Shown here: positions 7,840 to 15,754 of the stretch, one piece after another
Numbering within the stretch: the stretch's first letter is position 1
Layout of the letters: the number at the start of each line of letters is the position of its first letter
Origin: JAVKFY01 sp040223615
GTDB lineage: Bacteria > Pseudomonadota > Alphaproteobacteria > GCA-2731375
Direction of reading: 5' to 3'
DNA: 64,000 bases
Assembly: GCA_040223615.1 (NCBI GenBank)
Contig: JAVKFY010000031.1
Location: forward strand, 90,403 to 154,402
Notes under the pieces: model-generated
Seen by the model: only the letters and a program-made list of their open reading frames with translations
Databases searched by the model: none
What the model was told of the DNA's origin: nothing
Translations under genes and position numbers: made by a program

Positions 7840-8592
7840 TCAGAACGGGAACACGATGTCGAATATCTGCTGGCCGTAGCGCGGCTGTTGCAGGTCGGAG
7901 AGCTGGCCCTTGCCGCCGTAGCTGATCCGCGCCTCGGCGATCTGGGTGTGCTTGACCGTGTTGTCGGCGGTGATGTCTTCCGGTCGCACCACGCCGGAGA
8001 TGGTCAGGATGCGCAGCTCGTAGTTCACCCGCACTTCCTGGCGCCCGGTGATCACCAGGTTCCCGTTCGGCAGGTTCTGGGTCACGATCGCCGCCACGGT
8101 CAGGCTGATCTGCTCCTTGCGGTTCGACGTGCCCCGGCCGCGGCTGGTCGATTCCGAGCCCAGGCTGACCAGGTTGGTCGGATCGACCGCTTCCGGCAGG
8201 ATCCGTGCCAGGCTGCCCTCGTAGCCCAGGATCGAGGAGGCGTTGGCATCCTCGTCCGAGGTCCGCGTGCGCTCGGTCTCGTTGTCGATCTGGGCCTCGT
8301 CGTCGATCGCGATGTTGACGGTCAGGATGTCGCCGATCTGCGCCGCGCGCTGGTCCTTGAAGAAGGCGCGGGCGCCGGGCCGCCACAGCGAATTGGCCTG
8401 GCGCACTTCCGGCTGCGGTCGCGGCATCGGCAGCGCCACCGGCTGGTAGCCGCGCTCGGCCACCGGGTTCTGGATCGTGGTCATCTGCGGCGCGCTGCCG
8501 ACTTCCGACAGCCGGCTCACGGCGTTGCAGCCGGCCATCAGCATCGCCGCCGCCACCGGCACGGCCAGGCGCGAAAACCTGCGGTAGCTCAT
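7840..8592 (-). CDS. flgH: Flagellar L-ring lipoprotein FlgH
   Basis: 250 aa. FlgH forms the L-ring that lets the rod pass the outer membrane. A lipoprotein signal with lipobox LMAGC gives the acylated Cys22. Conserved features follow: SLWRPGARAFFKDQRA, QIGDILTVNIAIDDEAQ and the C-terminal RYGQQIFDIVFPF. Last gene of the flgF-flgG-flgA-flgH operon, 13 bp after flgA. Confidence 0.96.
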   Translation of the reverse strand: MSYRRFSRLAVPVAAAMLMAGCNAVSRLSEVGSAPQMTTIQNPVAERGYQPVALPMPRPQPEVRQANSLWRPGARAFFKDQRAAQIGDILTVNIAIDDEAQIDNETERTRTSDEDANASSILGYEGSLARILPEAVDPTNLVSLGSESTSRGRGTSNRKEQISLTVAAIVTQNLPNGNLVITGRQEVRVNYELRILTISGVVRPEDITADNTVKHTQIAEARISYGGKGQLSDLQQPRYGQQIFDIVFPF

Positions 8593-8605
8593 CCTCGATA
8601 CTCCC

Positions 8606-9286
8606 TTAGCGCAGCGCGACCTGGCGGCCGTCGTCGATGCGGACCTGGTTCGGTCCGATCACGGTGCCCTGCACGGTGCGCTTGCTTTGAATGTTGATCA
8701 GCGAAATCGTCTCGCCGTCGGCGCCGTTCTCCAACGCCCGCCCGGTGGCGGTGAGCAGCAGGCCGGGCCCGGACAGCACCATCGTCACCAGCGTGCCCTT
8801 GCGCACCACGCGCGGCAGGGTGAGCTCGCGGATGCTGACCGGATGACCGGCGCGCAGCGCGCGCTTGGCGGCATGCCCGACGATGGCGCCGGCCGTGGTG
8901 ACGGCGTGGTTGCCGAGCCGGCCGCTGGCCAGCTCGATCCAGTTCAGGTCGCTCTCGCGGATCACCCGGCCAGCGGCGATGGTGCGCACCGGCACCGGCA
9001 CCTCGATCATGCGATCGACCCGGCCGCCCAGCCGCACCTGGCGGCTGACGTCGCCGACCGCGAGGGTGACGGTGGCGGTGAACCGGCCGGTGGACGGGTC
9101 CAGCGTGTTGACCACCACTTCCGGGGCCTCGCCGAAGGCGGTGGTGCCCGGGGTGGTGAAGGTGACCAGCAACCGGCCCTCCAGCCCGCGTGCCCGCAAC
9201 GCCATCTCGGTGGCATCGGTCAGCGCGTCGGCCCCGGCCGGAGCCGGCAGCAGCAGCATGAAGATCAGTGTCAGCAGCCAGCGCAT
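8606..9286 (-). CDS. flgA: Flagellar P-ring assembly chaperone FlgA
   Basis: 226 aa. FlgA is a periplasmic chaperone for FlgI polymerisation. A signal peptide (WLLTLIFMLLLPAPAGA) is followed by a mixed beta domain and a C-terminal SAF domain (AAGRVIRESDLNWIELASGRL, GHAAKRALRAGHPV). The ATG at 9286 is preferred over 9292, because GGGAGG (9294-9299) sits at proper spacing from the former and abuts the latter. Lies between flgG and flgH. Confidence 0.93.
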   Translation of the reverse strand: MRWLLTLIFMLLLPAPAGADALTDATEMALRARGLEGRLLVTFTTPGTTAFGEAPEVVVNTLDPSTGRFTATVTLAVGDVSRQVRLGGRVDRMIEVPVPVRTIAAGRVIRESDLNWIELASGRLGNHAVTTAGAIVGHAAKRALRAGHPVSIRELTLPRVVRKGTLVTMVLSGPGLLLTATGRALENGADGETISLINIQSKRTVQGTVIGPNQVRIDDGRQVALR

Positions 9287-9309
9287 CGTCATCCTCCCGG
9301 TCAGCCCGA

Positions 9310-10095
9310 TCAGCGCAGCGTCGATGTGGTGCGCAGCATTTCGTCGGCGGTGGTGATCACCTTGGAGTTCATCTCGTAGGCCCGCTGGGCCTGGATCAGC
9401 ATGGTGATCTCCTGCACCGCGTTCACGTTCGAGGTCTCCAGGAAGCCCTGCAGCACGGTGCCGTAGCCGGGACTGCCAGGTACGCTGAGCGCCGCCGCGC
9501 CGGATGCCGGCGTCTCCTTCAGCAGGTTGTCGCCAACCAGTTCCAGGCCGGCGTCGTTGAAGAAGATCGCCAGTTCGAGCTGGCCGACGATCTGCGGGTC
9601 GACCTGGCCGTCGATCTTTACCGAGACCTCGCCGCTCTCGTTGATGTCGACGCTGACCGCGTCCTGCGGGATGGTGATGCCCGGCTGCACGGTATAGCCG
9701 TTCTGGGTCACCATCTGGCCGGTCGGGCTGAGCTGGAACGAGCCGGCGCGAGTATAGGCGTCCTCGCCGCTGGGTAGCTGCACCCGGAAGTAGCCGTTGC
9801 CCTGGATGGCAATGTCGAAGCGGTTCTTGGTGTCGGTCAGGTTGCCCTGCTCGTTGATCCGGTAGACCGCCGCGGTGCGCACGCCGACGCCGAGCTGCAC
9901 GCCGGCCGGGACCACCGTGCCGGCGTCCGACGACTGCGAGCCGACCCGGTTCAGGTCCTGGTACAACAGGTCCTGGAATTCCGCGCGTTGGCGCTTGTAG
10001 CCAGTGGTCGCCATGTTGGCGATGTTGTTCGACAGCACGTCGACGTTGAGCTGCTGCGCCAGCATGCCGGTGGCGGCGATACTCAGGCTTCTCAT
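9310..10095 (-). CDS. flgG: Flagellar distal rod protein FlgG
   Basis: 261 aa, the usual length. FlgG builds the distal rod. It has the N-terminal MRSLSIAATGMLAQQLNVDVLSNNIANMATTGYKRQRAEF segment, the QLGVGV and NGYFRVQLPSGEDAYTRAGSF blocks, and the C-terminal SNVNAVQEITMLIQAQRAYEMNSKVI helix shared by rod and hook proteins. 40 bp after flgF. Confidence 0.97.
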   Translation of the reverse strand: MRSLSIAATGMLAQQLNVDVLSNNIANMATTGYKRQRAEFQDLLYQDLNRVGSQSSDAGTVVPAGVQLGVGVRTAAVYRINEQGNLTDTKNRFDIAIQGNGYFRVQLPSGEDAYTRAGSFQLSPTGQMVTQNGYTVQPGITIPQDAVSVDINESGEVSVKIDGQVDPQIVGQLELAIFFNDAGLELVGDNLLKETPASGAAALSVPGSPGYGTVLQGFLETSNVNAVQEITMLIQAQRAYEMNSKVITTADEMLRTTSTLR

Positions 10096-10135
10096 GATCT
10101 GTCCTGGTCCCTGATCTTGTCTGTCGTCGGGCGGT

Positions 10136-10858
10136 TCAGGCGGAGGCGCCCAGTGTGCGGATCGCCCGCAGGCGGATTTCCTTGTCGCTCTCGATCAGCT
10201 GCGCGGTGGTCTGGTAGGCGCGCAGCACCTCGGTCATGTGGGTCATCTCCAGCACCGGCTTGACGTTGGAGCCTTCGATGAAGCCCTGGGTGACCCGTGC
10301 GTCGTCGGCCGGCTGGGCCACGTCGTCGGTGCGGAACAGGCTGTTGCCGACCGGGGTGAGCGAATATTCGTTGTCGAACTCGACCAGCGACAGGCGGCCG
10401 ATCGGCCCGTTGCGGTCGCTGACCGTGCCGTCGGCGCGGATCAGGATGTCCTGAGGATTGGTGCCGACGCTGATCGGCGCGCCGGCGTCGTCGAGCACCG
10501 GCAGGCCGGTATCGGTGACCAGCCGGCCGTCGGCGTCGGCGCGGAAGTGGCCGTTGCGGGTGTAGCGCGGGCCGTCCTCGCCCTGCACCACGAAGAAGCC
10601 GGGGCCGCTGATCGCCATGTCGAGGCGCGCGTCGGTGCGCTGTTGCGTGCCCTCGTCCAGGCTCGGCACGACATAGGCATCCTGCACGAAGGAAACCTGC
10701 TGGTCGGCGCCGATTTCGCTCAACACCTCTTCGAAGACCATGCGCTTGGAGCGATAGGCGGTGGTGTTCATGTTCGCCAGGTTGTTGGCGATCAGCTCCA
10801 TCTCGCGGCGCAGCGCCATCTGCTGCGACAGGGCGATATAGGCTGTGTTCTCGGTCAT
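10136..10858 (-). CDS. flgF: Flagellar proximal rod protein FlgF
   Basis: 240 aa. FlgF is a proximal rod subunit. The start MTENTAYIALSQQMALRREMELIANNLANMNTTAYRSKR is typical, as is the C-terminal GSNVKPVLEMTHMTEVLRAYQTTAQLI. An ATG at 10933 would lie upstream of the sigma-54 promoter (10899-10914, start near 10888), so 10858 is the real start. First gene of flgF-flgG-flgA-flgH. Confidence 0.95.
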   Translation of the reverse strand: MTENTAYIALSQQMALRREMELIANNLANMNTTAYRSKRMVFEEVLSEIGADQQVSFVQDAYVVPSLDEGTQQRTDARLDMAISGPGFFVVQGEDGPRYTRNGHFRADADGRLVTDTGLPVLDDAGAPISVGTNPQDILIRADGTVSDRNGPIGRLSLVEFDNEYSLTPVGNSLFRTDDVAQPADDARVTQGFIEGSNVKPVLEMTHMTEVLRAYQTTAQLIESDKEIRLRAIRTLGASA

Positions 10859-10898
10859 CGTCGGTTCCGCTTTGCGCACGATTGGCGCTGAAGCCAGG

Positions 10899-10914
10899 TG
10901 CATGCGCTGTGCCA
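10899..10914 (-). promoter_or_regulatory. Sigma-54 promoter of flgF operon
   Basis: On the minus strand, TGGCACA-GCGC-ATGCA has the GG/GC doublets at exact -24/-12 spacing and a near-consensus flank. The transcript start is expected about 30 nt before the flgF ATG. Confidence 0.82.
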
Positions 10915-10991
10915 CGCCCTTGCAGCCAAACAAATCAACGGTTTAACCGAGAGATGGACGGGCCGGGGCGGGCGTCCGCGCAGCCCTTGCC

Positions 10992-11005
10992 CGGCAAAAG
11001 CTGCC
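10992..11005. promoter_or_regulatory. CGGCA-N5-TGCC element between flgF and fliL
   Basis: CGGCAAAAGCTGCC, with an extra CCCGGCAAG half-copy at 11010-11018. It is 77 bp upstream of the flgF sigma-54 promoter and about 100 bp before fliL. Probable FlbD-type enhancer. Confidence 0.55.
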
Positions 11006-11108
11006 CGCACCCGGCAAGCCGGCCGCCATCGCAGCGGCGCACAACAGGTTATTAACCAACGCTCGCTAGCTTGGTCTCGAAACCGTCCATTGAGAGGACA
11101 CATACGAG

Positions 11109-11666
11109 ATGGCCGACGATAACGCCGACGCGCCTGCCGATGGTGGTGCCGGCGGCGGCAAGAAGAAGCTGGCCGGCAAGAAGCTGGTCCTGTTCATCGC
11201 GCTGCCCCTGCTGCTGTTGCTGATCGGCGGCGGCGCCGGCGCGTTTTTCCTGCTAGGCGGCGAAGAGCACGGCGAAGAGCAAAGCGCCGACGCCGGCAAC
11301 GGCGAGGGCAATGCCGATGCCGAGCCCGGCACCAGCGACGAGCTGCTGAAGGACCTGAACAAGATCACCTTCCTGGATATGCCGGAGATCCTGGTGAACC
11401 TGAACGGCGGCGGCAAACAGGCCAATTACCTGAAGGTCAACGTCGCGCTGGAACTGGACGATCCGGAATCGGTGAAGGCGGTCAACGCCGTGCTGCCGCG
11501 CGTGGTCGACAGCTTCAACGTCTACTTGCGCGAACTGCGGCTGGAGGACCTGTCCGGCTCGGCCGGCCTGGTGCGGCTGAAAGAGGAACTGATGGTGCGG
11601 ATCAACACGTCGCTTGGCGGGTCCCACGTGAAGGACATCCTGTTCAAGGAAATGCTGGTCCAGTAG
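11109..11666 (+). CDS. fliL: Flagellar basal-body protein FliL
   Basis: 185 aa inner-membrane protein that stabilises stator-rotor interaction. A short cytoplasmic Gly/Lys segment, one membrane helix (LVLFIALPLLLLLIGGGAGAF, about 29-50), an acidic linker, and the periplasmic FliL domain (VNLNGGGKQANYLKVNVALEL... MVRINTSLGGSHVKDILFKEMLVQ) are visible. First gene of the long motor operon. A GGTTATTAACC palindrome containing a CtrA half-site lies about 50 bp upstream. Confidence 0.93.
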   Translation: MADDNADAPADGGAGGGKKKLAGKKLVLFIALPLLLLLIGGGAGAFFLLGGEEHGEEQSADAGNGEGNADAEPGTSDELLKDLNKITFLDMPEILVNLNGGGKQANYLKVNVALELDDPESVKAVNAVLPRVVDSFNVYLRELRLEDLSGSAGLVRLKEELMVRINTSLGGSHVKDILFKEMLVQ

Positions 11667-11700
11667 GGCCGGCGCCGGAGTATGCGGGTAGGCGCACGAC

Positions 11701-12849
11701 ATGGCTGACGAGAACGACGAGACCGAAGACGACGACGGCGCCGCGGGCGCCGCTGCGGCCGAGGATGACGGCGGCGCCGGCGGCGGCGACGGCGGCGGCA
11801 GTTCCTTCGACGAGGACATGGCGGCCGAATGGGCCGCGATGATCGACGATGAGGAAGAGGAGGATGTCGATACCAACACCTCCGGCCGCGTCCTCAATCA
11901 GGATGAGATCGACAGCCTGCTGGGCTTCGATGCCGACGACGACGGTGGCGCGGAGCGCACCGGCATACGCGCGATCATCGATTCCGCGCTGGTCTCCTAC
12001 GAACGCCTGCCGATGCTGGAGGTGGTGTTCGACCGGCTGGTGCGCGTGCTCTCGACCTCGATGCGCAACTTCACGTCGGACAACGTGGAAGTCTCGCTCG
12101 ACAACATCACCTCGATCCGGTTCGGCGACTACGTGAACTCGATCCCGCTGCCGGCGATGCTGACCGTGTTCCGCGCCCGAGAGTGGGACAATTACGGCCT
12201 GATGACGGTCGACAGTTCGCTGATCTACTCGATCGTCGACGTGCTGCTCGGCGGCCGTCGCGGCACTGCCGCGATGCGCATCGAGGGACGGCCCTATACC
12301 ACCATCGAGCTCTCCCTGGTGGAGCGCATGGCGCAGGTGGTGATGGCCGACCTATCGGCGTCGTTCGAGCCGCTGAGCCCGGTGCAGTTCGAGTTCGACC
12401 GGCTGGAGACCAATCCGCGTTTCGCCACCATCGCGCGGCCGGCCAACGCCGCCGTGCTGGTCCGTCTGCGTATCGACATGGAGGATCGCGGCGGCCGGCT
12501 GGAGATGGTGCTGCCCTACGCCACGCTGGAGCCGGTGCGTGAGCTGCTGCTTCAGATGTTCATGGGCGAGAAGTTCGGCCGTGACTCGATCTGGGAGAGT
12601 CACCTGGCGACCGAACTGTGGTCCACCGACATCGAGATCGAGGCGGTGCTGGAGGAACAGACCATGTTGCTCGGTGATTTCATGAAGCTGGAAGTCGGCA
12701 GCACGCTGATGCTGAACCGCACGCCTTCGTCGGTGATCGACCTGCGCTGCGGCGGCATCCCGCTGGTGCATGGCCGGATGGGCCGTGCCGGCAACCAGAT
12801 CGCGGTCCGTGTCGAGGACTCGCTGAAAAAGCTGCAGGCCGCCGGATGA
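11701..12849 (+). CDS. fliM: Flagellar motor switch protein FliM
   Basis: 382 aa, longer than the usual ~330. FliM forms the C-ring and binds phospho-CheY. The CheY-binding peptide, normally at the extreme N-terminus, is here at about 65-77 (LNQDEIDSLLGFD). It follows a ~60-residue Asp/Glu/Gly extension that contains a second short motif, DEDMAAEWAAMID (37-49). The middle domain (ERLPMLEVVFDRLVRVLSTSMRNF, MTVDSSLIYSIVDVLLGG) and the C-terminal SpoA-like domain (LGDFMKLEVGSTLMLN) are intact. An alternative ATG at 11818 would remove most of the extension. Overlaps the next gene by 4 bp. Confidence 0.95.
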   Translation: MADENDETEDDDGAAGAAAAEDDGGAGGGDGGGSSFDEDMAAEWAAMIDDEEEEDVDTNTSGRVLNQDEIDSLLGFDADDDGGAERTGIRAIIDSALVSYERLPMLEVVFDRLVRVLSTSMRNFTSDNVEVSLDNITSIRFGDYVNSIPLPAMLTVFRAREWDNYGLMTVDSSLIYSIVDVLLGGRRGTAAMRIEGRPYTTIELSLVERMAQVVMADLSASFEPLSPVQFEFDRLETNPRFATIARPANAAVLVRLRIDMEDRGGRLEMVLPYATLEPVRELLLQMFMGEKFGRDSIWESHLATELWSTDIEIEAVLEEQTMLLGDFMKLEVGSTLMLNRTPSSVIDLRCGGIPLVHGRMGRAGNQIAVRVEDSLKKLQAAG

Positions 12850-13259
12850 GTTTCACCTATCTGCTCGATGGTCTGGTCGCGGTGCTGCTCGTCGTGACCG
12901 TGGGCTATTGCGTGATCCTGCACCGCAGGCTCGGTGCCTTGCGCGACTCGCAGAACGATCTGGAGAAGCTGCTCGGTGCCTTCGCCGAGGCCACCGAGAG
13001 TGCCCGCCGTGGCGTCGCCGAACTGCGCGCCGCCGGCGATCAGGTCGGCCAGGAGCTGCAGGCCAGGGTCGATGCCGCGCGCATCCTGCGCGACGAACTG
13101 GAAATGATCGCGGATACCGGCAACGACCTGGCCGACCGCCTCGACCAGCGGCTGATGGAGCGCAAGGAGGCGGTCACCGAGGCCACCTCGCAGCGCCGCG
13201 CGCCGCCGATGTCGGAATCCGAACGTGAGTTGATGGTCGCGCTGCGCCAGGCGCGCTGA
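12846..13259 (+). CDS. DUF6468-type membrane-anchored coiled-coil protein
   Basis: 137 aa. One N-terminal membrane helix (about 5-25, LLDGLVAVLLVVTVGYCVIL) is followed by a charged helical region (LGALRDSQNDLEKLLGAFAEATESARRGVAEL... ) that should lie in the cytoplasm as a coiled coil. Genes of this kind regularly sit between fliM and motE in alphaproteobacteria; I recall them under DUF6468. Function unknown. ATGA overlap with fliM indicates translational coupling and a motor-related role. Confidence 0.75.
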   Translation: MSFTYLLDGLVAVLLVVTVGYCVILHRRLGALRDSQNDLEKLLGAFAEATESARRGVAELRAAGDQVGQELQARVDAARILRDELEMIADTGNDLADRLDQRLMERKEAVTEATSQRRAPPMSESERELMVALRQAR

Positions 13260-13284
13260 GCGGCCGGGGAGGTCACGAGACAAC

Positions 13285-13944
13285 ATGCTGGATCGAGTTC
13301 GTATTCTGCCGGTGCTGATCTTCGCCGCGGTCCTGCTGTTCGGCGTCAAGGTGGAAAGCCTGTGGCGCGGCAGCACCGTCGTTGCGCCCGCCGCTGCCCA
13401 AGCCGAGAAGCCGGCCGACGCGGCCAAGGCCGACGACGAGGCCAAGCCGGCGGCGGCAGGCGGCGACAAGGTCGCCGAGGCCAAGACCGAGACCGCCGCT
13501 GCGCCGCCGCCGCGCCGCCCGGGCAATTTCTCGGCGGCGGAGCTGGATGTGCTGCAGCGGCTGTCGGCCAGGCGCGAACAGCTCGACGCCCGAGCCGGCG
13601 AGCTCGACGTGCGCGAGAGTCTGCTGAAGGCGGCGGAAAAGCGCCTCGATGGCAAGGTCGCGCAACTCAAGGAACTGGAGGGCCGGATCCAGGCGTTGCT
13701 GAAGCAGCATGACGAGGAAGCGGAGGCCAAGCTGAAGAGCCTGGTGAAGATGTACGAGACGATGAAGCCGAAGGACGCCGCGCGCATCTTCGAGCAGCTC
13801 GATCTCGACATCCTGCTCGACGTCGCCGAACGCATGCGCGAGGCCAAGATGGCGCCGATCATGGCCAAGATGACGCCCGCCAAGGCCATGGAAGTCACCG
13901 TGGAGCTGGCGCAGCGTCGCAAGCTGCCGGTGTCCGGCGGCTGA
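13285..13944 (+). CDS. motE: MotE-family motor protein
   Basis: 219 aa. MotE of rhizobia is a periplasmic chaperone for MotC, which touches MotB. This protein has an N-terminal hydrophobic anchor or signal (ILPVLIFAAVLLFGVKVESLW), an Ala/Lys/Asp linker, a coiled-coil (about 88-150) and an MgtE-N-like domain (MYETMKPKDAARIFEQLDLDILLDVAERMREAKMAPIMAKM). The MgtE-N part gives fair confidence. MotC by name is not in the window; the large exported protein at 19071-22511 is a candidate partner. Confidence 0.8.
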   Translation: MLDRVRILPVLIFAAVLLFGVKVESLWRGSTVVAPAAAQAEKPADAAKADDEAKPAAAGGDKVAEAKTETAAAPPPRRPGNFSAAELDVLQRLSARREQLDARAGELDVRESLLKAAEKRLDGKVAQLKELEGRIQALLKQHDEEAEAKLKSLVKMYETMKPKDAARIFEQLDLDILLDVAERMREAKMAPIMAKMTPAKAMEVTVELAQRRKLPVSGG

Positions 13945-15701
13945 TGCGCCTGCCGCTCGGTCTTGGCGGCGGACGCACGCCGGCCCGCGCCAGCGGCGCC
14001 AAGGAGCCGGCTGCCGCCACCGCGATCACCGAGCGCGATCACTACGAGATCCTTGGCGATTCCGGCAACGGCTGGAACGTCCTGGCGCTGGTCGAACAGC
14101 GCGAGGCGGCGATCACCGAGGCGCAGTCGCGTTTCGGCGAAGGCCGCTTTGTCGCCGTGCGCGTCGTCAAGTCTTCCTATGACGGCGAGACCAACGAGTT
14201 CCGCGAGCGCGAGGCGCTGTATCTCGGCGAACGCAAGCGCAATCTGTCCGGCGGCCCGGTCGACGAGGATATCGGCCCGGTCTGCACCCACGTCGAGCAT
14301 CTGCTGACGGCGCAGGCGCGACGCACGGTGCGCCGCCTGCTCGGCGACTGGCTCGGCCGGCACCAGATCGCCGCGATCGAGCTGCTGCATAATCCCGATC
14401 ACCAGCAACGCCTGGAGGGCGCTGGCCTGCTGTTGCAGAGTGCGGTGCAGCGCGCTGCGCGGGCCCAGGCGGGTGCTGCCGGCGGCGACGTGCAGAAGCG
14501 CCTGCGCGAACTGTTCCTGATCACCGATGAGCTCTCGATGCTGATCCGCCGCCTGTGGCGCGAGGGCCGGGTGGTGACGCTGGAGGGCGACGACGTCGCC
14601 GGGCTGGCCGCCGCGCTGGGCGACGATCCGGACCGGTCGGTGCTGTTCAACGCGGCGCTGTCGGTCGAGCTGCGCGCGTTGCCGAACGTCGCGGCGAAGA
14701 TGCGCCGCCTGCTCGATCTGCTGCTGGTCACCGAGGACCCCGACGCGGTGCGGCTGCTGGATGGCTACGTCGCGGCCTTCCTGGAAGAGCAGCCGGCGAT
14801 CGCCGAGGTGCTGGGCGATCAGCCAAACCTCGGTGCCGCGGTGCTGCACCTGTTTGACCTGATCACCGGCCGCCCGCTGCCCGAGGCGAGCCCGCCGCTG
14901 GAACGCTTGCGCGAGGGGGTCTGGCTCGACGAGCTGACCCGCTGCCGCGACGTGATGGCGCGGCGCCTGGTTGCCAGCCTGCGCGGTTCGCGGCCGCTGG
15001 TGGAGGGCAGCATTGACCGCGAGATGGCGCTGCATCGCGACCTGCACGAGCGCATCGAGGACGCGCCGCCCGACGTCGCTCGCCTGTCCGAGATGCGCGA
15101 GGCGCTGGCGGTGCGCAGTGAGCGTTTCGTCTCGCCGTCCGGCCTGAACCGATTGATGGAGCGGCTGGGCAAGCCGGACGCTCGCTTCCGCTACCTGTTG
15201 CGGCTGGCCGGCGGCATCTTCGGCAAGGACAACGCCGAGCGGCTGGGCGATGCGATCATCGCAGAGATGAACGACGAGCGCTTCGATGCCTGCCTGGCGC
15301 ATGCCGGCGCCACGCCGGTGGAGCGGATGCGCGAACTGCGATCGCTGCAGAGCCGAGTGGAGGAGGCGGGTCTGTCCGGCGCGCACGCCGCCTTGGTCAG
15401 CGCCCGGCTTGACGAGATGTGCCTGACCCAGATCCGCGCCGCCAAGCTGTTCGAGCGGCTGGAGCAGAAGGACGGCGATCCGGTCGAAAAGGCGATGTCG
15501 TTGCTCGGCCTGTGCGGCACCAACAGCTTCACCCGTGGCGCCGCCACGACCGCGGCGCACAAGCAGATCCGCGACTATCTGGCCCGGCCCGGCGCGCTGG
15601 CCGCCCTGAAGGCCGCCGACGCCGACGAGACCGCGCGCCGCCGCCTGCGCGACCTGCACAAGCTGCTCGCCGGCGCCGGCATGGACGACGCGCTGAACTA
15701 G
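13944..15701 (+). CDS. Conserved protein of unknown function in motor operon (585 aa)
   Basis: I do not recognise a named family. The protein is soluble, with no signal peptide and no membrane helix. After a ~30-residue Ala-rich leader comes a compact alpha/beta segment (about 30-100: HYEILGDSGNGWNVLALVEQ, then RFVAVRVVKSSYDGETNEFREREALYLGERK). Nearly 450 residues of helices follow, rich in Leu, Arg and Glu (LRELFLITDELSMLIRRLWREGR; FRYLLRLAGGIFGKDNAERLGDAI). Its ATG overlaps the motE stop by 1 bp (TGATG), so it is translated with the motor genes. The coupled position argues for a cytoplasmic role in motor assembly or control, but that is inference. Confidence 0.8.
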   Translation: MRLPLGLGGGRTPARASGAKEPAAATAITERDHYEILGDSGNGWNVLALVEQREAAITEAQSRFGEGRFVAVRVVKSSYDGETNEFREREALYLGERKRNLSGGPVDEDIGPVCTHVEHLLTAQARRTVRRLLGDWLGRHQIAAIELLHNPDHQQRLEGAGLLLQSAVQRAARAQAGAAGGDVQKRLRELFLITDELSMLIRRLWREGRVVTLEGDDVAGLAAALGDDPDRSVLFNAALSVELRALPNVAAKMRRLLDLLLVTEDPDAVRLLDGYVAAFLEEQPAIAEVLGDQPNLGAAVLHLFDLITGRPLPEASPPLERLREGVWLDELTRCRDVMARRLVASLRGSRPLVEGSIDREMALHRDLHERIEDAPPDVARLSEMREALAVRSERFVSPSGLNRLMERLGKPDARFRYLLRLAGGIFGKDNAERLGDAIIAEMNDERFDACLAHAGATPVERMRELRSLQSRVEEAGLSGAHAALVSARLDEMCLTQIRAAKLFERLEQKDGDPVEKAMSLLGLCGTNSFTRGAATTAAHKQIRDYLARPGALAALKAADADETARRRLRDLHKLLAGAGMDDALN

Positions 15702-15754
15702 ACCTGCAAGGTTTGCTATCCTGCGCCCGTCGATCGGGAGTGGGCGGGGGGCGT

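Noticed and set aside
12600..15659. 1019-aa minus-strand open frame across fliM to the 585-aa gene
   Set aside because: Gln/Arg/His-rich antisense frame typical of high-GC DNA; it covers several genes with solid domains.
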